Assembly (NCBI GenBank): GCA_021817125.1
Contig: JAKAWC010000007.1
Coordinates: forward strand, 1 to 39,121
Direction: 5' to 3'
DNA length: 39,121 bases
DNA from: Microcaldota archaeon
Lineage (GTDB): Archaea > Micrarchaeota > Micrarchaeia > Micrarchaeales > CABMGC01
Position numbers and translations under genes: made by a program. Shown here one piece after another: positions 17,942-26,662 of the stretch. Every line of letters starts with the position of its first letter. Position 1 is the first letter of the stretch. The notes under the pieces were generated by a model. That model was given only the letters and a program-made list of their open reading frames with translations. It was not told the origin of the DNA and did no database searches.

Positions 17942-20109
17942 GATACCACCCTTACTCCATACAGCTTCGACGTGCCTGTCAGGTTGCCAGTTATCGGCTG
18001 TATCACCGATGCTGCGCTGACCTCGAACGCGTTAGTGTAGCCCAACGGCAGACAGTTGCAGGCTGCATAGTAGATTCCGGTCTCAGGGTAACCAGTGTTG
18101 TTGTAAGGCCCGTAGTCGTTCGCACCTCCGTCTAGGGGGTACCATGCCGATAGGCTGGCCCCTGAGAGCGGCCCTCCGGAGATGCCCTCCTGGTAGAGCT
18201 GCAGTACCTGGCTCTGGGAGAGGGACGAGTTGTATATCTGCACATTCGCTATGCTACCCTGGAAGTACTCATTGGTCTGGAAGAAGCCGATAAACATGTC
18301 ACCGTTAGTAAATCTGCCAAGTATGGGCAGCGGCTCCTTCTTGCTCGCCACCAGCGCTCCATTCTTGTATATCGAGATCGTGCCGGTGACGTAGTTGAAC
18401 GTGCCGACTATGTGCTGCCATGCATTCAGGGTAGCCGGAGCATATACCGCATAGCTCGCAATGCCGCCATCGTTGCTGAATTGCACCCTGTTCGTGCCAT
18501 TGGACTGTTCTATCATATACGGCGAACCTGGGCTTGTAGAGCTTTCCGTGAGTATGCCGTTGTTCGCGGCAGGCCATGCCGTAGGCTTCATCCAGAAGGA
18601 CCAGGAGTATGCGTTCGTCTCGATGGTTCCATTATCACCGATGAGAATGTAGTTGTTCCCATTAAAGTACGCCACATTTCCTGCGATGAACGTGTTGTTT
18701 ATGAAGAGCGTGTAGTTGTATAGCGGATTTACGCTGTTGAGCAACGCAGATGCGCAGTCTCCCCTTCCATTTAGGTATGCATACGCTGCCGCGTAAATGA
18801 TGCTGTCGCTATTAGCCGACGGGCAAGCGCCATAAGCAAGTATGTTGAACGGTGTAAGAACGAATAATCGCCCATATGCAAGGGTCAGGAAGCTACGTAA
18901 CGTGCTTGCGTAGGGATTTGTTGTCGCCCATTGAAGGCTTCCGGTAGAAGCATTCAGCGAGTCGATGGTGGATGATGGCTGGAGCGCGACATAGACCCTG
19001 CCCCCTGCTTCTATCGGTGTCCCATTGACATATGCCTCCAGGTTCGTCTGCGGCGTGAACGACCATACTTGAGTGCCGAGCGTGCCGCCGTAGAGCTTTG
19101 TTGCAGTATAAGCGGCGACCTGTGTTGCTGACTGGTAAATGAACATGCCGTGATATTCGGATACGCCCTCCACGGTGCCGGACATGGATTGCGAGAAAGC
19201 AGAGGTGCCATTTATGTATATCGCCTTTGCGGATGTGCCGCTACCGAAGGCTATCAGATTATTATATGTCGCTATCGTGCCTGCGATGCCACTGTATGAG
19301 ACAGGGGTCCAGAGCTGCTCGGGAGTGTTGCCTATGAATGTCAGCACGTACAGGTAGAAATTGCTGGTCGAAACCACTAGCGACCCGTCGCAGATTGCCG
19401 TGTAGACAGGAGAACCGTATGCAGCCATCGATGCAGACCATATCTGGGTCCCGTTGGCTGCAGCGTAAGCGAAGACGTCTCCGCCACTTACCGCAGATGT
19501 GCCGAAGAATATCTCGCCATCGTACGCAAGCAAAGGCGTCGTGACCGTACTCAACCCGATTATGTTCGCTGCCCAGACCTGGGATCCGTTGAACGCGTTC
19601 AACGCTACGAGAGACGTGGAGTTTGCGTATATGAGCGTACCAGCGTATAAGAGCGGCTGTGACACTATGTTAGTGACCGTACTCTTTGACCATGCGCGTG
19701 CACCGGTAGTGGCGTTGTATGCATACATCACCTTACCATACGCTGCATATATGTCGCCGTAATCGGCTATTATGCTTGTGTTTTCTGCAGCTCCGGGGGT
19801 TAGCACATAGTCCAAGTACGGTTTCATCGGACCTGCCGTTCCGCTGGCGTCCCTCGTTTCACTCTGTCCGTACTGTGGCCAAGTTCCGTTGACGCCGCTG
19901 TTCTGTACCACTATCGCCTGAGCGACTGCGCTCGCAGAGGCGATGGAGCTGACGTTCGTATTCAGGAGAGATGACAACACCGACTGCGCGAACGTATATC
20001 TGGGCGAGTAGGGTACGGTGGGGTAAGCAAAGTAAAGCAATATCGCTATGCTGGAAGTGGCTATTATCAGGGCAAAGATTGCATCGAGAGTGAAGACTAT
20101 CCCCTTCAT
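17932..20109 (-). CDS. Pilin-like surface protein with PQQ-like beta-propeller and LamG domain
   Basis: N-terminal MKGIVFTLDAIFALIIATSSIAILLYF; repeats such as VMYAYNATTGARAWSKS, LVALNAFNGSQVWAANI, DVFAYAAANGTQIWSASM, DSLNASTGSLQWATT; C-terminal GSIANVQIYNSSLSQSQVLQLYQEGISGGP...AWYPLDGGANDYG. Confidence 0.85.
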   Translation of the reverse strand: MKGIVFTLDAIFALIIATSSIAILLYFAYPTVPYSPRYTFAQSVLSSLLNTNVSSIASASAVAQAIVVQNSGVNGTWPQYGQSETRDASGTAGPMKPYLDYVLTPGAAENTSIIADYGDIYAAYGKVMYAYNATTGARAWSKSTVTNIVSQPLLYAGTLIYANSTSLVALNAFNGSQVWAANIIGLSTVTTPLLAYDGEIFFGTSAVSGGDVFAYAAANGTQIWSASMAAYGSPVYTAICDGSLVVSTSNFYLYVLTFIGNTPEQLWTPVSYSGIAGTIATYNNLIAFGSGTSAKAIYINGTSAFSQSMSGTVEGVSEYHGMFIYQSATQVAAYTATKLYGGTLGTQVWSFTPQTNLEAYVNGTPIEAGGRVYVALQPSSTIDSLNASTGSLQWATTNPYASTLRSFLTLAYGRLFVLTPFNILAYGACPSANSDSIIYAAAYAYLNGRGDCASALLNSVNPLYNYTLFINNTFIAGNVAYFNGNNYILIGDNGTIETNAYSWSFWMKPTAWPAANNGILTESSTSPGSPYMIEQSNGTNRVQFSNDGGIASYAVYAPATLNAWQHIVGTFNYVTGTISIYKNGALVASKKEPLPILGRFTNGDMFIGFFQTNEYFQGSIANVQIYNSSLSQSQVLQLYQEGISGGPLSGASLSAWYPLDGGANDYGPYNNTGYPETGIYYAACNCLPLGYTNAFEVSAASVIQPITGNLTGTSKLYGVRVVSWR

Positions 20110-20110
20110 G

Positions 20111-20638
20111 TCAACCCACCCCGAAGCTGGAGTTCGTCCAGACTATCACCTGCACGCGGACAGGGAAACCGTTGAGTGTCGCCTGCGCTGTGGCGCTCTG
20201 CTCCGTCACTGCGTTGTATGAATTGGGGTTCAGGCCGATTCCGATGCCAGTACTGTTCCCCTTTATTATCACATAATAGTCATAGCCGACCCCTACGGCG
20301 CCCTTTGACGCCTGGTAGTTGTAGTTCGACATCCCCTCTAACGCTGCGATTTTCGCAGTAGACAGCGCGCTGCCGCTCTGCGTCAGCCCCACGCTAACGT
20401 TGTTCCATGTTACGGTGTTGTTGACGCTCACGCCGCTGTTCCAGTTTGCAGGTACGCCAGGCTCAAGAAGCCTGGCTGCTAGTCCCTGCGCCTGAAGCTG
20501 CATGCTTTCTATGCTACCCGTGTTGCTGAGTGCAAGCTGATTGCTTATGTTGTACCAGACCAGAGACACTATAGCCAGCGTGACGCTGAATATGACCATG
20601 GCAAATATGACGTCGAAAGACCAGAACTGTGCCTTCAT
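20111..20638 (-). CDS. Small pilin-like protein
   Basis: 175 aa, MKAQFWSFDVIFAMVIFSVTLAIVSLVWYNI N-terminal TM; ATG overlaps upstream stop as ATGA (tcat at 20635-20638). Confidence 0.75.
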   Translation of the reverse strand: MKAQFWSFDVIFAMVIFSVTLAIVSLVWYNISNQLALSNTGSIESMQLQAQGLAARLLEPGVPANWNSGVSVNNTVTWNNVSVGLTQSGSALSTAKIAALEGMSNYNYQASKGAVGVGYDYYVIIKGNSTGIGIGLNPNSYNAVTEQSATAQATLNGFPVRVQVIVWTNSSFGVG

Positions 20639-23600
20639 GGCGATGCACCCAATGACACGCTCGCAGTGGCCTGCGGAGGCGTGAGCGCGGCGGCGAGCTG
20701 CGCGACCTGAGTGGGACTGAGCGCGTTATTGTAGAACTGCACGTCGGCAATAGTCCCGTTGAACGTGTGGTCGCCACTGCCTATCAGGAAGCTGTCTGGC
20801 AGGCTCTCTATCGCATTCAGGCCGGTATACTGTGCGGTCTTCGCGCCGTTTATGTACCATGTTGCCGTCCCGCTATTCCAGGTCAGTGCGGCAAACGTCC
20901 ATGTCGCTGAAGGGATATTCATGACCGTGCTAAGCGCATCGTGCACCACGCTGCCTGTGTCGGTGTACCTGAATACAAGAGGCTCTCCACCGGTGCTGCC
21001 TGCACTGCAGCCGTTGGACGTAGACGCATATATGCAGAAACCTGTGCCGCAGCTCGACTTCCCGATGAGGCTGTCGCATGTCGGCGACTGTGCGTTCCTG
21101 TAGAACCAGAACGAGAGAGTCCATGCACTGCCTGGAGTTATCGATGGCGTGCTCGGTATCGATATGCCTGTTGCAGAACTGTCGCTGTAATCGTCGGACG
21201 TCACGCCGTATCCATTGAGGGAATTTATCAGCACGGGATTGACGATGTTGACCGCTACATAGGCCACATTTGCCGCCGCACCGTTGTTGCCGTTGCCGCT
21301 GTAGTCGTTGGCGTTGCCGTCAAGAGGATACCATCCAAGTATCTTGGCGTTCGGAATCGGGGGAGCTGTCATGCCCCCATAATAGAGCTGCGTCATCTGC
21401 GCCGCTGTGAGTGAACTGTTGTATATCTGCACATCAGCCATGTTGCCGTTGAAATAGCTTATCGCCTGCGACGTTTGTGCTATCGCAAGCTGGTTTATCG
21501 AATACGGGCCGGCAGCGATGGTCGCATTGAAGGGAGGAGACGCATTGAAATAGAAACTTAATTTGCCGCTGTTGAACACCAGGCCCAGAAATGACCAGGT
21601 TGCGTTGACGCCATAGCCGTGATAGTTGGCTGTAGACAGCGACCCCTCTTCGTCACCCTGTCCGGGCTGCGCACCGAGGGCGCCACCATTGTTCAGGAAC
21701 GCCTGGACGTTGTTGCTTCCCTGCGAGTTGAATAGAGTATAGCCATTGCCGCTTACCATCTTGGCAACGCTTGCGGGATTTGCCCACATAGTGATCGTAA
21801 GGGTGCTCGTGTTCCCCTTTAGCGGCAGGACCACCTGGCTGCTGGCGCCGTTAAAGTGCGCTGCAAGCAGTGATGTCTGGTTGTCGGTCGCATTTTGCAG
21901 TATCGGCACAGGGTGGGTATTCCCCAATACAGCGCCGTCCAGCGTTATGCCAGCATAACCGGAGTAATCATTCGCATTCCCGTCCAGTGGATACCATGCA
22001 ACCGGCCACGAACTTCCGAACGGCGCACCAGATATGCCCTCCTGGTAGAGCTGCATTATCTGCGGTGAGGTCAGCGCGACATTGTAGTACTGCATGTTCG
22101 CCATCTTTCCCTTGAAGTATCCCCCATAGGATGCTGACGCGTCTATCCCGCCAAAGAGCAGCCCGTATGTGTCGGTCTGTATCGCGCCCGATACCGTGGC
22201 CTCGTCCACAAGAACGCCGTCGATGTATATCGACATCACGTTCGTGGAAGCGCTATAGGTGCCGGTAACCATATACCAGCGATTCAGCTGCGGAAATGCA
22301 TCTGACGCAATCACTGCTGGCGTCCCAGAGGCGGTACGGACGAACCAGTCAAGTACGTTGTTATCCCGGAACTCGAACCACCACTGGTTGTTGTATCCGC
22401 CGGTCGGCGAGAGCCCGTGGCTGAGTATGATGCTGGAGCAAGCGGGGCAACCGAGCGTGCCGGGTATGGGCGTTGTCGCACCATCGCCTGCATTACCATA
22501 GAGCGCAGGATTGACCCAGATATTTACCGTGAATGTGGTAGGGTCCAGGATGGCGTTGTTCGGCACTGTGATGTAACTCGACCTTCCGTCGAACTGCATT
22601 GCGTAGTTGGGGCTCGCCCATGAAGGGAGGCCTATGAAGTAGCCGTTGTTTCCGTTTGCCGAGAGGTCGTGCGTAACGTTTCCCTCGCCGAAGTTCAGGG
22701 GCCACCAGCCCTGCAGTTCTGATTGCGTTGAAGTGTTACCATTGAATGCCGTCGCGCGCACGAGCGCCTGCCCATTCTGTCCCTGTTCGCTCAGGAATGC
22801 GACCGCAGTCCCGTTCGGATTTGTGGTGTTGGCGACAGACTGTCCTGTGCCGAACACGCCGAGCGATGTTGCGAAACCTACCAAAGCGCCGGAGATGGGC
22901 TGGCCTACGGCATTCTTCACGTGTGCCGTTATCTGGGCTACGGAAGGAAAATATATGGGACCGTTGAGTGTAAAACCGTTGTTGCCCATCGCGTAATCGT
23001 AGGCATTGCCATTGAGGGGCCACCAGCCGACAAGGTTGCCAGGCTGCAGAGGAGCTCCGGTTATGCCTTCATGGTAAAGCCTGTTTATCAGAGGCTGCGG
23101 CAATGATGCATTGTATATCTGCACGTTGGCTATGCTTCCGTTGAGGTGCGTAGCCTGCGATGGCAGGGCACCGAACGTGAAGCCGTTGCCGTATGACTGC
23201 AGACTTAGGGCATTGCCAGTAATCGAAGCCCCTAGCCTCCCATTGACATATACAGATTCGACACCAGTCGTCAGGTTGTATGATCCGGCAACAAAATACC
23301 ATGTATTGGCTCTCGGAGTTATAGCGCAACCTGTGGAAAGCTCACCGCCTATGGAGTTGTAGGTAGCAAAAGCGAAACACTCTGGACCGGACTGCAAGAA
23401 AAGCAGGGGGAACGTCGCCCCTCCGCCTGGCGTGACTATGCCTATATTCTGCGAGGCGGCGATAGCCTTGAAGTCTACCCACGCGGTCTCAGTTATCGAT
23501 CCAGGTATTGCGTATTGGCTCTGCTCTGAAACCACTATGGAGGTGCTATGCCCGTCGAACAGCGCCGCCTGCGTGCTCTGGGCGGTGAGCGCTATTGAGG

Positions 23601-24063
23601 TAGGCACGTTGCTTGTCGTCGGGCAGAGGAGGTCGACGCATATGCTGCCGAACGTGTTCTGCATGTATATCGTGCCGTTTGCGATCGGCAGGAGGTACGT
23701 GGTACCGGAGAGGTACGACGCCGCCGACGCGATATTCGTGACCGCACTGTAGGCTATCGCCTGTATTATCTGGGTGCCCACCTTCGCCTTCGCAATCACT
23801 ATGCCGGACTTGGTCACGGAGATGTTGTACTTGAGCAGCGTCGGGCTGGTAGCCAGCGAGACGTGCGATGTGAATCCGCTACCCGCCTGCTGCGCGATGT
23901 TGAGCTGCATGGCCACCTGCTGCGCGACCACCTGCAGCTGCGAGAATGTCTCGCCACTGAGGGTCACCGCCCGCTGGTTCGCTATCAGCGAGAAAGCGAA
24001 GATGAAGACTACCAGTACGAACGAGAACACTATCATGTACTCCAAAGCCAGCTGCAGCTTCAT
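20635..24063 (-). CDS. Giant class III signal peptide protein with four LamG domains and an Ig-like (Big_1-like) domain
   Basis: MKLQLALEYMIVFSFVLVVFIFAFSLIANQRAV; four LamG ends (GSIANVQIYNASL, GKMANMQYYNVAL, GNMADVQIYNSSL, GTIADVQFYNNAL); Big_1-like ITAHVKNAVGQPISGALVGFATSLGVFGTGQSVANTTNPNGTAVAFLSEQGQNGQALVRATA. Confidence 0.85.
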   Translation of the reverse strand: MKLQLALEYMIVFSFVLVVFIFAFSLIANQRAVTLSGETFSQLQVVAQQVAMQLNIAQQAGSGFTSHVSLATSPTLLKYNISVTKSGIVIAKAKVGTQIIQAIAYSAVTNIASAASYLSGTTYLLPIANGTIYMQNTFGSICVDLLCPTTSNVPTSIALTAQSTQAALFDGHSTSIVVSEQSQYAIPGSITETAWVDFKAIAASQNIGIVTPGGGATFPLLFLQSGPECFAFATYNSIGGELSTGCAITPRANTWYFVAGSYNLTTGVESVYVNGRLGASITGNALSLQSYGNGFTFGALPSQATHLNGSIANVQIYNASLPQPLINRLYHEGITGAPLQPGNLVGWWPLNGNAYDYAMGNNGFTLNGPIYFPSVAQITAHVKNAVGQPISGALVGFATSLGVFGTGQSVANTTNPNGTAVAFLSEQGQNGQALVRATAFNGNTSTQSELQGWWPLNFGEGNVTHDLSANGNNGYFIGLPSWASPNYAMQFDGRSSYITVPNNAILDPTTFTVNIWVNPALYGNAGDGATTPIPGTLGCPACSSIILSHGLSPTGGYNNQWWFEFRDNNVLDWFVRTASGTPAVIASDAFPQLNRWYMVTGTYSASTNVMSIYIDGVLVDEATVSGAIQTDTYGLLFGGIDASASYGGYFKGKMANMQYYNVALTSPQIMQLYQEGISGAPFGSSWPVAWYPLDGNANDYSGYAGITLDGAVLGNTHPVPILQNATDNQTSLLAAHFNGASSQVVLPLKGNTSTLTITMWANPASVAKMVSGNGYTLFNSQGSNNVQAFLNNGGALGAQPGQGDEEGSLSTANYHGYGVNATWSFLGLVFNSGKLSFYFNASPPFNATIAAGPYSINQLAIAQTSQAISYFNGNMADVQIYNSSLTAAQMTQLYYGGMTAPPIPNAKILGWYPLDGNANDYSGNGNNGAAANVAYVAVNIVNPVLINSLNGYGVTSDDYSDSSATGISIPSTPSITPGSAWTLSFWFYRNAQSPTCDSLIGKSSCGTGFCIYASTSNGCSAGSTGGEPLVFRYTDTGSVVHDALSTVMNIPSATWTFAALTWNSGTATWYINGAKTAQYTGLNAIESLPDSFLIGSGDHTFNGTIADVQFYNNALSPTQVAQLAAALTPPQATASVSLGASP

Positions 24064-24081
24064 CTTAACACATATTTAGGG

Positions 24082-24558
24082 TCAAACGGTAGGCGCGAGG
24101 TAAACACAAGGCTCGGGAAGGTTGTTCGGGCACGAAGACTGGGCGGACACGTTGACCAGGTAGGTTCCAGGGGAGACTAGGCTGCCGAGGTTTCCGCTGA
24201 TGTTCAAGGGGCTATATGCAGTGACATAGCTCTGGCCGGTCGGCGCCCTAATCACGAATATTATTTCATGCCCGATGCCGTTGTTGATGTTGCCGACGTA
24301 TATGTACTGCACGCCAGGAGGCACCTGGATCTCCACAAGCTCTTTTGCAGGTACGCCCTCGCTGCCGACAAGTGTCGCAGAACTCGCCAGCTTGGATGCT
24401 GCCTGCTGCGCCTCTATCGAGGACAGGGTGCTGTTCGCACTGGCAATCTGTATGAATGCGAGTATCACGAGAGGCAGGAGTACGGCGAGGCCGAGCGACA
24501 GGGTCATTAGCAGTTCGAAACTAGACTGCGCCTTGACGAAAGCGTGTTTGCTATTCAT
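24082..24558 (-). CDS. Small pilin-like protein with class III signal peptide
   Basis: MNSKHAFVKAQSSFELLMTLSLGLAVLLPLVILAFIQIASA; ORF extends to 24588 but ATG 24558 fits the signal peptide. Confidence 0.78.
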   Translation of the reverse strand: MNSKHAFVKAQSSFELLMTLSLGLAVLLPLVILAFIQIASANSTLSSIEAQQAASKLASSATLVGSEGVPAKELVEIQVPPGVQYIYVGNINNGIGHEIIFVIRAPTGQSYVTAYSPLNISGNLGSLVSPGTYLVNVSAQSSCPNNLPEPCVYLAPTV

Positions 24559-25681
24559 GCTCCCCGGCACCCATCCCTTTCCTGCCAAGTCGCTCCTTCT
24601 TCTCCTTTGCCTCCTCGTAAAGCGTGTCGGTCAGTACGCTCATCGTCCTGTCCAGCGAAAACCCTGATGAGGATGCGGATATCGACCCGCCGTCGACTAG
24701 CATCAGCCTGCCCTTTGCCTCATAGTTCCTGACCTTTGAGTGTCTGATGGTGAGCGTTATCTTGGCGACCTGGAGCATATGGAACTTGTTTATCCTGTCA
24801 ATCAGGGAGTGCAGCGAGTCCCTTATCTCCTGCTCATACTCAGATGTCTCCTCGTCAAGCCCGGATAGCACAATCTCCTCCTCGTTAGTTGATATGCCCG
24901 AAGAGGCCGCCCTAAAGATGTCCTTGATGGTCACCACCCCTACAAGCTGTTCGCCATTGGAGACGAGAAGTGACGAAACACCCTGCTTGAGGAACTCGCG
25001 TATCGCATCATCCAACGGGGCCTTCGGGTCTATCTTCTTGATATTCTTCTCGCATACGTCCATGACGCGGTATGTTACCGTGGTCAGGTTCCGGTTTTGC
25101 TTGCCCACCCGCCGCTGCATCTTCGCTCCCTGTTCGATTATGTTCGCGTATGCGAGTATGCCTATCGGCCTGCCGTTGCTGAGGACGACCAGCCGGTTGA
25201 CCTTGTTGCTCTGCATGGCGGCCTTAGCCTGGGATATCTGGGCGTCGGCATCTATGGCTATCACAGGGCTCGACATGGCATCCTCGACCTTGCGGGAGGA
25301 CAGCCTGTGGAGGGAGAGGATCGCCTTCAGCATCTCCTCCCTCTTGATTATCCCAGTCACCTTCTTGCCACTCCTGTAGGGTAGCGCCTTGGTCGCGAAC
25401 TCGTAGAACTGCGCGATCGCTTTGTCAACGGAGACGTCTTTGTCGAGGACAGGGACGCGGGTGGCGAACTTTCCCAGGGGGTGCTTGTCACTCAGCTTCA
25501 GCGAGCCCTGTCTGGCTATGGTCCTGTTGTCAACGATGCCGTAGAAGCCGCCATCCTTGGTCACTATCACCGTGCCGAACCGCTTTATCTTCTCGAACGC
25601 CTCCTTCGCCGGAGTCTTGTAATCAAAAATCACGGTCTCCGAGACGAATTCCTCGGGCACCGCTTCTGGAGCTATGGCCAT
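24551..25681 (-). CDS. CBS-domain protein with C-terminal HPF/S30AE-like region
   Basis: CBS motifs (VEDAMSSPVIAIDADAQISQAKAAMQSNKVNRLVVLSNGRPIGILAYANI; LDDAIREFLKQGVSSLLVSNGEQLVGVVTIKDI); C-terminus LIDRINKFHMLQVAKITLTIRHSKVRNYEAKGRLMLVDGGSISASSSGFSLDRTMSVLTDTLYEEAKEKKER. Confidence 0.85.
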   Translation of the reverse strand: MAIAPEAVPEEFVSETVIFDYKTPAKEAFEKIKRFGTVIVTKDGGFYGIVDNRTIARQGSLKLSDKHPLGKFATRVPVLDKDVSVDKAIAQFYEFATKALPYRSGKKVTGIIKREEMLKAILSLHRLSSRKVEDAMSSPVIAIDADAQISQAKAAMQSNKVNRLVVLSNGRPIGILAYANIIEQGAKMQRRVGKQNRNLTTVTYRVMDVCEKNIKKIDPKAPLDDAIREFLKQGVSSLLVSNGEQLVGVVTIKDIFRAASSGISTNEEEIVLSGLDEETSEYEQEIRDSLHSLIDRINKFHMLQVAKITLTIRHSKVRNYEAKGRLMLVDGGSISASSSGFSLDRTMSVLTDTLYEEAKEKKERLGRKGMGAGEHE

Positions 25682-25749
25682 GCAAATCGTATAATACTAA
25701 CATAGCATATTTATAAATACTTAGAGAGCAGAATTGTCTACTTGTCGGT

Positions 25750-25820
25750 GCCAGGATGGCAGATCGGCTATGCGTCCGCCTGCAGAGCGGAAAAGAGGGG
25801 TTCAACTCCCTTTCCTGGCT
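25750..25820 (+). tRNA. tRNA-Cys (GCA anticodon)
   Basis: Acceptor GCCAGGA/TCCTGGC with T discriminator, anticodon arm CCGC-CTGCAGA-GCGG, T-arm GGGGTTCAACTCCC. Confidence 0.92.
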
Positions 25821-25912
25821 TTTCCTCATGCTCCCTGAATCTTAGACTGGTGTCGTTCTATTTTTCACGTTTAAATAGGAGCCCCCGCTCATCAGGAATA
25901 TGGGGGAAATGT

Positions 25913-26629
25913 ATGTCAATAGCCTTTGCGGGTGCGACTACGGAGATGGGGAAGCCGTACCGCCCTGTAGCAGATTCTCTCGCAGGCCCATCTAGACCAT
26001 GCGACGTCGGGAGCAGTCACGGACAGCGGATGCCTCCCTTGTCCAGCCTTAGGAGGAACGCGAGGGGCGCTTTCGGGCTTGACGCGCTGGGCCGCGTCTC
26101 AGCCATTGGCGTGCTCGCCGCAGAAGGGCTCGCCGACAAGGAGGTCGAAGGGTTAGCGGCAGCCGGGCGCTACATGGGCCACACCTATCTCAAGCTCAGG
26201 CTGAAGGGGTTGTGGGTCAGCGGCACGGGATTCCTTGCGGACGGCGGAACGTACGCCACAACGCACCTCATGCCGTCGGTGGCTGCGGCATTGGACTTGG
26301 GCAAAGTGCAACCCTTGTTCCAGAGCATGATGTTCATCGGAGGCGCCATAGACTTCTTGGGCAACTACCTGCAGCTTAAGTCACACGCCAGAGCCCTCGC
26401 TGCTTCTGGACAGCATCTGGATGATGCACAGCGGCTGCGCATCACGGCATTCAGCGTCATGCATGACATGATCGTTAAGCCGTTACTCAGGCTTGTGCAC
26501 GATGCGAAGCCGCTCTTCGAGAGCGCGCACAGGAGACTTACGGCCCTACGCATGCGGTTCGCTGGCGCGGATGAGCGCGCGGAGCTCGATGGGCAGGAGC
26601 GCATGAGAGCCAATGAATGGGGAGAATAG
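25913..26629 (+). CDS. Uncharacterised protein
   Basis: The ORF as listed (25742) runs through tRNA-Cys; ATG at 25913 (MSIAFAGATTEMGKPYRP) follows TATA-like gtttaaatagg at about 25869. Confidence 0.65.
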   Translation: MSIAFAGATTEMGKPYRPVADSLAGPSRPCDVGSSHGQRMPPLSSLRRNARGAFGLDALGRVSAIGVLAAEGLADKEVEGLAAAGRYMGHTYLKLRLKGLWVSGTGFLADGGTYATTHLMPSVAAALDLGKVQPLFQSMMFIGGAIDFLGNYLQLKSHARALAASGQHLDDAQRLRITAFSVMHDMIVKPLLRLVHDAKPLFESAHRRLTALRMRFAGADERAELDGQERMRANEWGE

Positions 26630-26662
26630 AGCAAATTTAAACCTTGCCTTGGCAAATGCTAC

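Noticed and set aside
16415-24180. Many plus-strand ORFs opposite the LamG genes
   Set aside because: Antisense shadow frames in repetitive coding sequence, no family features.
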